Below are positions 21,216 to 32,949 of a stretch of 64,000 nt of DNA, piece by piece. The position numbers and the translations under genes were made by a program. The notes beneath the pieces are model-generated. The model did no database searches and was not told the DNA's origin. It worked only from the letters and a program-made list of their open reading frames with translations. This DNA is from Gordius sp. MW1 (lineage: Eukaryota > Nematomorpha > Gordioida > Gordea > Gordiidae): positions 13,832,501 through 13,896,500 of the forward strand of contig OZ038528.1 of the NCBI GenBank assembly GCA_964036665.1. The letters run 5' to 3'. Position 1 is the first letter of the stretch; each line of letters opens with the position of its first letter.

Positions 21216-22300
21216 ATTTATAAAATTATATAAAATAAATCGAACTGCATACACATAGTATAATATTTAAAATCTGGCTCCGCCCCTGTCTATATAAATT
21301 TTTTGATCAAATGGCGGATTTTCTAGTATTCATATAAGTTTAGAAGATATTAGAACTTTAAAAACAATCTTGTTTATTTTAAACCTTAAATAAAATTTAC
21401 ATATATAAAGTGAGATTATAACGTTAAAATTATAAGTTGAACAAATTGTAACAAGAGAAATTGGATCTTTATTCCAAACTCTTATTTTAAGGATGTTATT
21501 TAAATGCTAAGTAATAAATTCAAAGCACAGTAAAATATGCTCAGTATTTTATTAATGTGCCCAGTAAAATATTAAAAAAAGCTCAGAAATTAACTTTAAT
21601 ATGTTCAGCTTTAAATTCAAAAATGCTCAATATTTTAAATTCATAGGCCTCTATATTCATCTATTTTAGCGTTTATATTTCATAAATCATATTTTTAATA
21701 TCATAATTTCACTGTTTTATCATATATATAATTATTTGAGAAGTTTGTGGGGAAATAAAACCGTTTTCAAGTTTAATATGGATTGGAGTCCTGATAATTT
21801 ATTTTTAATTTATTCAAAAAGGTTATAAACGTCTTAAATTTGTCGCTTAATCCGCACTTATTTCAGTGAACGTCAAAAAAAAATTGTGCTGAATTCATCA
21901 AAGATCTTATAAAAAGCAAGGATTTGTTTTATCTTGAGATGCGTCCTCCTTAAAAGAAAGTAGAATTTAAAAAACAAATTTATTTTTATCCCTATATTAA
22001 CAATTAAATTTAGATATCGAATTAGGATTATCGATGAGTAGTTAACGATCTCGTATATTAAGGTGAATGCATATCAAAATATATTATATAAAATTAGATT
22101 CATATTATATTTTAAAGTTAATAAGTCCTACCTAATATACACTTTATTGAAAATATTTATAACAGTTTTGCGACACAGAATATATTGATATTGTCCCTCG
22201 AAATCAGGGATATTTTAATATTTATTCAAAATGTGGTTTCTTCCTAAATTTATTTCTCTTGTCAGCTAATTTATATTCGTCTCGTCTATTTAAAATATAT

Positions 22301-22352
22301 TGAAAGTAAATAATTTATCGAATTCTTGAAAGTAAATAATTTATCGAATTCT
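22301..22352. repeat. 26-bp unit duplicated in tandem
   Basis: TGAAAGTAAATAATTTATCG plus AATTCT occurs twice exactly, back to back. Confidence 0.9.
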
Positions 22353-23214
22353 TTTTTAAAGATTGATTTCTTTTTGAATCTCAACAAATATTCATTGAAA
22401 ATTTACGCATAAATTTTGAAATGAATCCCGAATATTTTGTAGAGACGTACTATGAAATATATATTTTTAATAAGTAGAGAATTTTGTTTTAAACAGCATT
22501 CGCAGAGTTTATACCACAGCCCTATCTCTTGTGAAATCTTGACGACAATAACATATAGCACTTTTATTTTTGAATTATATAAATTGATTACTTGTATTTT
22601 ATATAAGGAAACTAAATTGTATCCAATACACTAAAATTATTAAAGCTCATTTACATTTACAAAGGATCTCTAATTTTGCCCACAATTAGCATTAGTTAAC
22701 TGATCATTGATATATACTATAGCCTAGGCGTATTCAATTTTGGGGTTAACCCCACCCCCTCCCCTTATGGGCTTTAAATTTTTTTAGAATTAATATAATG
22801 CATTAAAAAATTAAGTATAAGATAAATAGCCGCGTAATACTCAATTTTAATTACTTTCTAAATAAATCGATTTTGTTTACACCAAAGTTTGTGATCATAA
22901 GTTTCATAAAGTTAAAATATATCTTTTCCTTCAAATTTAAGAGGAAAACCTGATAAATTTAACTTCCAGTGGCATATTACATATAAAAACCTTATATAGA
23001 AGATGGCAGAACGTTTGGAAAAACAATTTTCATTATTGACAAATGATAAACGAAAGAAGAATGAAAAATATAAATTTTATATCTATCTATGAGGCTTAAT
23101 CTAGCAAAAGAAGATTCCAGCATCAGATTGGACCCAGTCTACAGAAATTATTGGGCTTGATTGACTAGCCCGATTAGATATTAACACTAAAACAATTATG
23201 TATTACCCAAGTTA

Positions 23215-23369
23215 CATGGGCGTAGCGCCCCACCCCCTAAATTAAGAAAAAAAAAATTTAATGCAAAAACTTTAAAAAATTAAAAAAAAATTATGTTTTG
23301 CCCCCTCTAATTGAACTTTTGTACGTTTTGCCCCCCCCCCCCCAAATCCAAAACCTGGCTACGCCCATG
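23215..23369. mobile_element. CATGGGCGTAGCC MITE copy
   Basis: Flanks CCAAGTTA (23,207-23,214) and CCAAATTA (23,370-23,377) match at 7 of 8. Ends are CATGGGCGTAGC and GCTACGCCCATG. Length 155 bp. Confidence 0.85.
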
Positions 23370-23377
23370 CCAAATTA

Positions 23378-24676
23378 TATTAAGTTATTAATAACAATCT
23401 TATAATTTATTAATGTGAACCTAGCCCTATTGCGAGCATTAAATGCTCTGAGGTTCAAAGGTAAAACAACTGAAAATAATTTTTAGAATAAATTCATATT
23501 AGTGTATGAAATTTTAGGGAGTTTTTAATGGTTTTGATAATTCCGAGCACAAATGCAGGACATTCACAAAGCGAGACCACGTTTAACATAATAATATGTT
23601 CTACAAGTATTTTTAAATTACATTTCTAGATAAAATATGACATGTTTTTACCAAATTAGCTTATTCTTTATTCTGTTACACCAGCGTCAAAGAATGTCGA
23701 ACTTTCCAAATTTGGCTGGACTAACTCCTGACGATGTTATATAAATCTTTTAATAAAGATGTAAAATTCTACTTAAATGGATTTTTTTAAACCTGAGTCC
23801 GCCTGACGTAACTAATTTAGATTTGCTTAACCCATGCCTGTGATGCTTTTTAATTATGGCCCGATCCGTGCCTGGCCCGATCATCATAAAAGCAGTTAGG
23901 CAATTTATATTTAAAAATTATTTTACAATATTAATAAATTGGATTGCTATTTGCGTAATTTGACGCAAGGAAAAGTTTGGAATAAAGAGTTTTTCTTGCT
24001 AGAATTTTTAAACAAAGAAACTTTTATCTGAATAAACTCAATTTGTAAAAATAAATTTTTTAAAAGTTTAAAAAATAAATAAGCCTTAAATTGTTTACAT
24101 ATTTAATTTCTAAAGTTCTATGGACTTATATAACATAATCAAATTTGCAATTTGTATTAACAAATTATTATAAAAAAGGAAAAAGCTAGTGTTTGAAAGC
24201 TTTAGTAAGCAGTGTGAGGATATTTATTTTAAATCGAGTTAGGTTTATTTAAATTAAATTTTATAAATGGGTTGCTTCGAATTTAAATCGGGGCCGAGCT
24301 CGGGAATCGAGCAGCCTCATTAGGCCCGATCCATCCCAGATTATTTTATTAAATATGCCATAGCTCGGCCCATAACTCTCTTGGGCCGGGACGGGTCGGG
24401 CTGCTCAGGCGAAGCTATAATCATATATAGAATTAACAAATTTGAAGAAAAAATCTAAACTCCCCCCCCCCGAAATGAAATCTTACGTACTTTCATGAAT
24501 ATAGCCAAAGTTGTTTTATTAGGGGGTGTGAATAGGTTCACCAGTTATTTTATATTGAATTCAAGGTAAGAAATTAAATTGTAAATAAACACGAATTTGG
24601 TGTTTTTATAACTTGATCCGTTAACTAATAAATATTCTCTCAGTCTCGACCTTTAAAATTAATTCATTTTGTAAAC
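23378..24676. other. Gene-free stretch with GC-rich hAT debris
   Basis: GGCCCGATCC-type words occur near 23,860-23,885 and 24,285-24,415 in otherwise AT-rich sequence. No bounded element can be defined. Confidence 0.45.
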
Positions 24677-24678
24677 TA

Positions 24679-25582
24679 GGGGAGACCGGGGCCTAAATAG
24701 CCATAAAAAATTAAACCACTTTAAAAAAACTAATGATTTTTTTTGAGTTTTTTTGTTGGAACGTAAGTTTAAGGTCTATTTCTATAGGAAAAAAATTCGG
24801 ATTGAAAAAATTAATAGTTTTCTCACATATTAAATTTAAAAAAACAAAAATCCTAAAAATTTAAAAAATGCCCGGGGCAATTTATAGCCCCTTTCGTGGG
24901 ATAGATTTTCCCTTACGATTTCACTTTTATTGGTGTACGCTAACTCAAATCAATAAAGGGATTGTTTTATTACAAAAAAAACATAGAGAAGGTTATATTT
25001 TACATACATAATACAAATAAAAAGGGTCATGAAGACAATCTGATTTAGGTACCCATAAAAGACAAATTCTGCAATGGAAAAAATCTTTAAATAGTCTATT
25101 AATATTCCCAATTACACTAACATAAATTATTATTAAACAAAACTATTGTTTTTTAAATCTTAACATTGGTCTACGCAATGAAAAATGGCTACTACTAGCC
25201 CCTCACTGACTAGCCCCGCCCCCTAATTTTTTATACAAATAATAATTTATCATATTATATTGCTAATAAAAAAATTAAAATTAAACAATATTTATAGAGT
25301 AAATATACCTTTATAAGATAAAACTTAAATTAGTCCAAAATATAAAGGCAAAAAAATTTTATGCGCAAAATACAAAATTTTGTCAAGGCTATTAACAGCC
25401 CCAAAAAATCGTTTTTCCTCTATAAAAATCTTAAATTTTATTTTTTCTAAACAAAATTTTTTTACTTATACCTTATGGAAAAATACACATATGGTTTAAA
25501 TTTTAATTGTATATCATTATTATTTTAAAAAATAATTACAAAGATAATAGTAGCCCCGGCTACGACTAGCCCCGGTCTCCCC
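24679..25582. mobile_element. TA-flanked inverted-repeat element, GGGGAGACCGGGGC ends
   Basis: GGGGAGACCGGGGC at the left is mirrored exactly by GCCCCGGTCTCCCC at the right, each bordered by TA (24,677-24,678 and 25,583-25,584). The subterminal words CTAGCCCCG and TAGCCCC recur inside the right half (25,195-25,225 and 25,545-25,575). A TA duplication points to the Tc1/mariner-IS630 group. No transposase is visible, so it is non-autonomous. Confidence 0.8.
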
Positions 25583-25584
25583 TA

Positions 25585-26882
25585 TATATAAATTTGAGTT
25601 TTTTTAGTTTTCTAAGGGCTCGAGCAAACTTATTTTAAAATTTGAAACCCCTAAATGATGATTATGATCATATCATTTGTTTATATTTGAAATATGATAC
25701 TAAAAGCAGCCATTAAACCGTTAAAGTACGTACTTATAGTTTTACCTTAGATAAAACATTCAGTTTATAAAAGGTATTGGAAATTAAAAGCTTTTAATTA
25801 TCGATTTTTGTAGTCTTGAACTTTTAAACGAACATTTTCAAAATGGGTAGTCTATTTAGTTTATTGTAGTATAGTTCCTGTGCCACTTTAGCCCCTCAGA
25901 CCAATAATTAAAATTAAAGCCCCAATTCTAGGTGCCAAATTTAATCATAAATTTAAGAGAGATACATAGACAAATTATTAGTCTAAAATAACCAAATCTA
26001 CAGCTATCAAAAGAATATAAAATGAATACCCCTTGAAGAGAATAAGGCTTTTATGACGCGTTGTAAATATTTATATCTTTGATTTATGTTCGTGTATAAT
26101 TTGTGATTCAAGAAAGATTTAAATGCTTTTGATCTTAGCATCCTTCTTTTAGATATTCTTTAGTTAAAATAATAATTTACTAAAACATTTTTTATTGGCT
26201 TTTACTCCTTAAAATCCGTATGTAAAGTAACCTAATTATCCAAAACCTCTAAACAAAAGCTTTTACATTATTATTTAATTTTTAAAAGCTGGTAAATTTA
26301 CGTCGCTTATAAAAACGTCATAAGCATCAACATCAAGTAGATCGGATATAAGCAACATGTTAAAATATTAATAAACACATTCTATTTTTATATCAATAAA
26401 CCAAATTTTTACTAGCACTCCAATTTAAACTTTACCTGTAAAACATTTAAACCTAAATTTAATGTGTTTATGAATAAACTAAAATCAAGATCATGTGTTT
26501 TTTAGATAAATACTATATTAAATCTTAATCGGATGAATTTATATATTTTAATATCTGAAAAATAGAAAAGTGTCTGGACAAATTTCTTTACAAATAAGAC
26601 ATAATCTATTAGCCGTGCGTGTAAAAGAGTAGGAAGGAAGATAATGCTTTTTTATAAATTACTTAATAAAGCTACTGCAAGGTAACTATAAAAATATATG
26701 AACTTTTAATTTAAGTATATTAAATCGAGTTCTCTGAGTATACCTTATTTGTCAATAATTTAAGTTTCATGCGCAACTGAACACATGGTACAAATTAGCA
26801 GAAATAAAGCGCTCGCTTGACAGCGATAAAAATATCAACATCTCAGAATTCTGACGGTTACTTTTAAATTGGGATTTGAGAT
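25585..26882. other. Gene-free AT-rich stretch
   Basis: No supported gene or repeat. Confidence 0.45.
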
Positions 26883-26890
26883 ATGTACAC

Positions 26891-27841
26891 TAGAGCCCTG
26901 CAAAGTCACTTTTTTTCAACCCGAACCCGACTCGACCCGAAAGCTTTTTAAGCCAAACCCGACCCGACCCGACAAAGTTAATATTGTAAAATGGATTTAA
27001 ATGGCAACAACATATTATCTCCCAAAAATGGACAAAACGTTATATGTTTATCATTTCCAGGTCACATGCTAAAAAAGATAGGTTAAATATATAAAATCAA
27101 TTTAGTCTCTAATTAAAATTCCTATAAATGGCCCATAAAGTATACTTTTAAGTTAATTGCGGCACTTTTAAATGTGGTTATTATTATTTTCTTCAAAAAA
27201 ACGAACCCGCAATTTTTTCACATATAAATGCTTATATTCTAATTAAATTGTGTTTGTCTGTATTATCAGGCAATTTTGATTTTAATGCCAATAACGGTTG
27301 TGGCAATATTGTGCGAAAATGAAAGGAGAAAATTTGATTATTATTTCAAAAACTCTTATTTTTTAAATCATGTTTGTAAAATATGATAAATTAGTTTTAT
27401 TCTAGTGTATAAGTTAGGCGATAAAACAAGTTGAGTCATTAATATTTAAAAAAGAAAAATGGGAATTAAGAAAATCAAAAGTTTTGTGATATGAATTACA
27501 TGTTCATTATAATTTAGCATCCATCAAGATATTTTACTTTTCTGAGTTTCAAAATGCGCAATTTTAAGATTCAGATATAACTTAAAAGAAATTAATTTTA
27601 ATGAATGTATGAGATAAATTAATCATATATTTCGATATTAATTATAAAATAATATATAAAATAGCATTAATTTAAAAGATATGTCTATTATTCAATATAA
27701 AATTTAACGTTCAACCCGATCCGGACCCGACCTGAGTTAAAAAATTTTCACCCGAACCCGACCCGACCCAAAAGTTTTTTATTTTCAACCCGAGACCCGA
27801 CCCAATCGGGTCGGGTTTCGGGTCACCCGTGCAGGGCTCTA
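26891..27841. mobile_element. hAT element, TAGAGCCCTGCA ends, ACCCGACCCG repeats
   Basis: Perfect 8-bp duplication ATGTACAC at 26,883-26,890 and 27,842-27,849. Ends are TAGAGCCCTGCAAAG and GTGCAGGGCTCTA. Subterminal zones contain AACCCGACCCGACCCG-type runs on the left (26,920-26,975) and a longer cluster with an internal CAATCGGGTCGGG inversion on the right (27,715-27,830). The AT-rich middle has no coding sequence. Confidence 0.92.
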
Positions 27842-28009
27842 ATGTACACCTCTTGTACTCAATAGCGTCCGAAAAATGCATTCTCTCTTTTTTGAATTAT
27901 TATTTGAACTTTAAAGGGATCGCTACACCGTCATACTAGTCAGTATTAAGGTCACTTTTCAACATTAAAATGTTAAGATTTTATTTGAGAAACAGTCTCT
28001 TCTTCTTTA

Positions 28010-29538
28010 TCAGTTATTTGGTCCCACATTGGTGGGGTTTGTTTTGATGAGTTTCTTCCATCTTGACCGGGCGAGTGCCTTGTCTTGACTACTCTCTTTA
28101 GTTTCCATAACTTTATCGACTTGCCCTTTCAACGTGACACGGGGTCGTCCTCTACCTCTCTTCCCCGGTACCTCCATGTCTAGTACTTTTTGATTTACGT
28201 CATCCGTGTCCCTTCTTAGTATATGCCCATACCACCTTAGCCGACTTTCGTTAATCATGTCCGCCATAGGTTGCATACCCATTTTTGTCATGAGAAAGTC
28301 ATTCGTCATATGGTCGAGCTTAGTATACCCCAAGCTCCACCGTATCATTCTCATCTCTGTGGCTTGTAATAGCTTTCCTTCCGTGGTGCTTAATGCCCAT
28401 GTTTCACTTCCATAGAGTAACGCCGGTCTTACGATGGATTTGTAAGCTTTCTCTTCAACCATATTGGCATTTTCTTGTCGCACATTACACCGGATATACT
28501 TCGTTATTTCAGCCATCCTTTTTGGATCCGGGCATTGACTTCTGTTGCGCAACATCCCTCTTGATGTAGCATCGAGCCGAGGTATGTAAACCTGTCTACT
28601 TTTGGGTACTTTAGGTGGTCATCCAGCGATGGAGTGCTTGTACCGTTCATTTCCATGTATGCCGTTTTTCGATCGTTGACCTTTAAACCATACCCAGCTA
28701 AGCGCTTTGACCACTTTGGCTTTTTCGAATACTTTCTCCTTTGTTTCCTCGCATAGTACTATATCATCGGCATATAGCATACACCATGGCGATGGCTTTT
28801 GAATGTCCCTCGTTATGGTGTCTATAATTATATTAAATAAAAAGGGACTTAAAGCAGAGCCTTGATGTATCCAATACTAACCCGTAAAGGTTTAGAGTCT
28901 CCAACTGTCGTGCTAACGCAAGAGTTTGAGGTTTCATAAATATTTTTTATAAGCCGTATATATTCGTCAGGGATATTTTGTTTCCTCAGGCACCACCATA
29001 TTAAATCGCGGGGGACCGTGTCATAAGCTTTCTTCAAGTCGATAATAACCATATGTAGGTCTTTCATCTTTTCACGATACTTATCCATCATTTGTCTTAG
29101 GGCGAAGATTGGGTCGATTGTGGATTTGCCGGCCACGAATCCGAATTGATTAGCCGATATTTCCAACTCGTTTTTCAGCCTTGTTACTAAGATCCTTTCC
29201 ATAAGCTTCAAGGAGTGGCAAGTTAGCTTGATACCTCTGTAATTGCCGCAGTCCTGAGGGTCTCCTTTGCCTTTAAATAAGGGTATAATCGTGCTTGCTC
29301 TCCATTGATTAGGGATTCGCTCTTCTACCAATATCTTGTTAAGGAGGTTCGTCATGGTGGTGACTCCCTCTTCACGACATTCGAGCATTGCTTCCATAGG
29401 TATTCCATCTGGGCCATTTGTTTTTCCTTTTTGCATCTTGTTCACCTGTGTCCTAACTTCATCCTCCTGAAAGAGTTGGACCATACTTATATTAGGCTCA
29501 ATTTTGGGAAGAGAATCCTTGTCATTTGCAATATTCAT
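28010..29538 (-). pseudogene. Reverse transcriptase domain of the RTE-type element
   Basis: From 29,538 downward on the minus strand: NKMQKGKTNGPDGIPMEAM, NQWRASTIIPLFKGKGDPQD, NYRGIKLTCHSLKLMERIL, NQFGFVAGKSTIDPIFALRQ and VIIDLKKAYDTVPRDLIWWC are RT blocks in order. The frame breaks near 28,850. In the next frame lies the intact catalytic box [11 protein letters not shown], with Y-A-D-D at 28,763-28,774. After another break, SIVRPALLYGSETW and SRLRWYGHILRRD give the C-terminal end and GKRGRGRPRVTLK closes it. The enzyme copies element RNA onto nicked target DNA. All blocks are present and only frame breaks disable it. Confidence 0.88.
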
Positions 29539-29584
29539 AAGTTTCTTAAAATATTATTTCCACCTCTCCATCACTTCTTTCGGC

Positions 29585-30808
29585 TTAAATAAGGTTTGAC
29601 CCTTCTCGCTTTTGACCGCGACTTTTCTTCTCCCTTATCTTGGCCAATTTGTACATAAGCCTATCGCCCCATTTATGATCCAGTTTGTTGGCCATTTCGG
29701 TGTACGCGGCATTCTTCGCTTTTGCAACGGCCTTTTTTGTGGCCCTCTTTGCGTCCCTGTACTCTTGATAATCCTCCGACATTTTTGATTTATGCCCCCG
29801 TCTATATAGATTTTTCTTTCTTTCGATAAAATCTTTCACCGATTGATCCCACCACCATAGTTTCCTATTCATAGCTTTGCCTCCTTTGGTTTGTCCTAGA
29901 ACACGAATCGCAGTTTCCTTAATTTCCTTAGATAGCGTCTCCCAATCGTCGTCTACGTCCCTTTTCAACTTCCTTGCACCCAAGAATAAAGAGGCTTTTT
30001 GATGGTATTCTTTGTTCGTCGACGTATCCTTTAGCCTTTCGTATCGAATTCGAGGTTCATAGACCTTCCTTCTTTCGGGAAAAACTCTTCTGTCCAGATC
30101 CATAACAAGGGGACGATGTTGCCTGGCGATTTCTTCTCCCGGTATCACTTTGCAATTCTTGATACTCCATAAGTCCTCTCGCCGTATAAGCAAATAGTCG
30201 ATTTGACTAAAATGCTTCCCACTTCTATAGGTCACAATATGATCTTCGCGCTTTTGAAAATAGGTGTTAACGATCGCCATGTCATAGGCTTGGGATACCT
30301 GGAGAAGTTTTCCCCTTCTTTGTTCTTTAGACCATGCCCATAGCCTCCATGATTGCGTTCATATCCGAGACGATCCTTCCTGCCCGTTGAAATCGGCCCC
30401 AATAATTAGCCTTTGTTCCTGTCGGATTCCTTGTATTTATTTTCCCAATGAATCAAAGAATATGTCTTTCTCTGATTCCGAACACCCAATTTGGGGAGCA
30501 TACGCGCACATAACGGTTAGGAGGCCCCCTTGATCCACAATCTTCACCCACATTAGCCTGTCGGAACAACGCTTGACTTCCACCACCTTGTCCTTGAACG
30601 ATTCGCTTAGAACGATACCAACCCCGTTCCTACGATTTGGTGACCCACTGTATAAAAGCTTGTATCCTTCTCCTAATTCCCTAGCTTTCGTTCCGTTCCA
30701 CCTCGTCTCTTGTAGGCACACGATGTGTACCTTTCTTCTTTTTAGCATCTGTGCGACCTCGATGCTCTCCCTAGTCAACGTTCCCACATTCCAGCACGTA
30801 ATTCGCAT
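29585..30808 (-). pseudogene. Apurinic-type endonuclease and linker of the RTE-type element
   Basis: The best start is ATG at 30,808 (MRITCWNVGTLTRE). ICLQETRWNG with the catalytic glutamate, NRRNGVGIVL, DRLMWVKI and VMCAYAPQIGCSESEKD follow. The frame stops at 30,437 within a one-base break. The following stretch recovers LIIGADFNGQEG and then, from 30,280, AIVNTYFQKREDHIVTYRSG and HFSQIDYLLIRR, the S-x-I-D segment of the fold. The final catalytic H is seen in ARQHRPLVMDL (typical S-D-H). A basic linker rich in K and R runs to 29,585. It nicks target DNA for reverse transcription. Confidence 0.87.
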
Positions 30809-31224
30809 TCTTTCCACAACTAGTTTCCTTACCGCCTTCGTTGTGAGTTAGGCAGTAACCCTAATGTATTTTTCACATTGCACAGGCGGGGTATGCAGTG
30901 CGCGTCGTTTGCGAAGGACGCCCTAGCCTTTTCTTGTAAAATCTCGTTTGAAACTATCATAATTTTGGAGTTGATTTTTATAGCCGGTTTCCGACCTGAC
31001 TCCAACCCTCCACTTTTTGTACACGGACTTGGACCGTCGTAGGTAGTGTTATTTGAGAAACAGTACTGCAGAAAATAGATTAAATGGTCTTGGGTTACTA
31101 AATATTCATCCAAAATCTTTATATCACAGCCAAAAATTAAATTTAAATGGATATAAATTTTTATTTTTTATTTTGCCATTGAGCAATATCTCTTTTGAGA
31201 AAAATTTAATTCATTTCTTTTCTG

Positions 31225-31700
31225 CTTTAATATAAAACAACGGGCCGGATCTGGACGAGTCATAATGTGACCAAACGGAAAGGGCTGCCCGGTCTAGATA
31301 TACGTAAGGAACGCTAAAAGCCCGATACAAATCAATTGAATTTTTATTTGTGTTTATAAAATATAAACTAAAGTTTGCGTTTATAATCTTCCACTTTATG
31401 ATTATATTTGATGTTTAATAGATTAACAAGAAATTAATGGATTCCTCTCCCCTTTATTTATAATTCATATTTTTTAAATTCAAATTTTAACGATAAACTT
31501 GTAAGTTATTGAAGTTTGTTTTTAGCAATTTTGACAACAAATATTTCAAAAGCCTGACGTATAGGGAAAAATGAATATATATTCATGTTCACCGCAAAAA
31601 ACTATTTCAAAGTCTGCAATCAGTTTGCCGGTCGAGTTTTCTAGTTGAACGTGTAATTAATAAAAGCATTAATATTCATTAGGGAATATAATACTATATA
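31225..31700. mobile_element. Fragment of the TAGAGACCT hAT family, copy 1
   Basis: AACAACGGGCCGGATCTGGA and ACGAGTCATAATGTGACC match the copy at 34,740-35,150, and the similarity continues to the TTCACCGCAAAAAACT block near 31,590. The terminal TAGAGACC is missing here. Confidence 0.6.
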
Positions 31701-32265
31701 AAAACTTATTTAACAATAATTTGCTCCCGTTTAATTATACTATGAATGTTAATTGGCTAATCTCAAGTTACTCTCCTATGTAATCCTTACTAACCCACAA
31801 ATAAAATAATCATAATCGTTTAGAATTGAGACTAAGGATTAACTGGAGTGAAAATAATATTTCTAATGGATATAACAAATATTTTCAAATTATGGTTAAC
31901 GGGTAAATTGTAAGTTACAAAGTTTAATTTCAGCTGTTACTTGCTTCGAGAATCCGAATCTTCAAGTTTATTCAGCAGCCGCCCCCCCCCTTCCCCGTTA
32001 TTTATAAAACGCTTCATAGTCTAAAGTTTAAATTAAAAAATTATTATTTATTTTCTTAAATGGTATCATATTCGCAGTTTTTTATGCGAGATCCAGTTTA
32101 ATTGATTACTATTAAACCATAGTTATTTGAATCACATTTCTGTTTAGCTGCTTATTATCAATATTCCCGTTTAATAAAAATATGGAACATCAACTAATTC
32201 TGGATTTTAAGGTATAACTGACCAAATATAATTCATTCAATTACGCGTTATTATTAAAGCTACTA
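31700..32265. other. Gene-free AT-rich stretch with a C-run
   Basis: A 10-base C-run lies at about 31,981-31,990. No other structure. Confidence 0.45.
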
Positions 32266-32267
32266 GT

Positions 32268-32350
32268 CGTGGCGTAGCTAGAGGGGACCAAGGGGGCCAG
32301 GCCCCCCCCCCCCATGAGCAAAATCCTGGCACCTTTGGATCCTCAAGCAG
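32268..32350. mobile_element. GTGGCGTAGCTAG end of a longer hAT MITE relative
   Basis: GTGGCGTAGCTAGAGGGG is followed by a 14-base C-run and AATCCTGGC, resembling the MITE ends seen elsewhere. A matching right end cannot be placed. The same sequence style recurs at 50,520-50,600. Confidence 0.4.
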
Positions 32351-32540
32351 TTATTTATTATATAGCAATTTTATTAATAATGAATGTTTTTATGAGTTTT
32401 TAAATAAGTAATTTTTTTAATCAAGCTATGTGACTTATTTACATTAGATTTTCCCTTTTTCATTTATTAAAGGCAGAAAACTAAAGCTTAACTTATTTTT
32501 AAAGCTCCAAACAACGGCTTAAATTAAATATATGTAATAT

Positions 32541-32800
32541 AGAGACCTCCACGGTCCGTCTGAAAATGAAAAAACGGCCGGGCCTGAACGGGCTGTAATA
32601 TAACTAAGCGGGCTCGGGCCTAGATATAGGTAAGGCCCTTAGAGACCCGTTACAAAATCAATTGGATTTAGTATAAACAAAAAAATTTAAAATGTTTCTA
32701 TTTTTTAATTATTGGATGTTTATTAAATTAACATAGAAATTTAAATTATATTCCCATCTTAGTTCATTCATTTATCCATATCTTACGCGCATTATAAGTG
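32541..32800. mobile_element. Fragment of the TAGAGACCT hAT family, copy 2
   Basis: Begins TAGAGACCTCCACGG and continues with GGCCGGGCCTGAACGGGC and CGGGCTCGGGCCTAG. The internal part (TATTAAATTAACA, then CATTTATCCATATCTTACGCGC) parallels the copy at 53,164-53,669. Confidence 0.6.
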
Positions 32801-32825
32801 TTAATTAAAGATTATCCTTAATCCC

Positions 32826-32940
32826 ATGAGCGTGGCCAGGATTCAAATTACAGGGGGGCAGTAATGATAGGAGGGGCAAAAAGTGTTCTTTTAGATCAAG
32901 AAATTTTGGATTTAAGAGGGGGGGCAGCTGACCGTCAAAA
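32826..32940. mobile_element. Degenerate GGCGTAGCC-type MITE fragment
   Basis: CATGAGCGTGGCCAGGATTC, an internal GGGGGGCA and a terminal-style GAGGGGGGGGCAGC resemble the MITE family. The right terminus is not recognisable. Confidence 0.45.
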
Positions 32941-32949
32941 TAATTATTA

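Larger units (their letters stand above)
20753..23206. other. Mostly gene-free stretch with scattered hAT debris
   Basis: Holds the hAT end at 21,095, a tandem duplication at 22,301-22,352 and a CTGGCTCCGCCCCTG end near 21,277 that resembles the GGCGTAGCC MITEs. Nothing else was seen. Confidence 0.45.
27997..31048 (-). mobile_element. Full-length RTE-type non-LTR retrotransposon with 16-bp TSD
   Basis: The 16-bp word TTATTTGAGAAACAGT occurs at 27,981-27,996 and again at 31,049-31,064, exactly bracketing 3,052 bp. On the minus strand the interior holds about 230 bp of 5' untranslated sequence, an apurinic-type endonuclease, a linker, a reverse transcriptase and a short 3' end with GATAAAGAAGAAGAGA. 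Single-frame organisation, small size and absence of a long poly-A tail suit the RTE clade. Several frameshifts and stops disable this copy, although the perfect TSD suggests a fairly late insertion. Confidence 0.9.
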
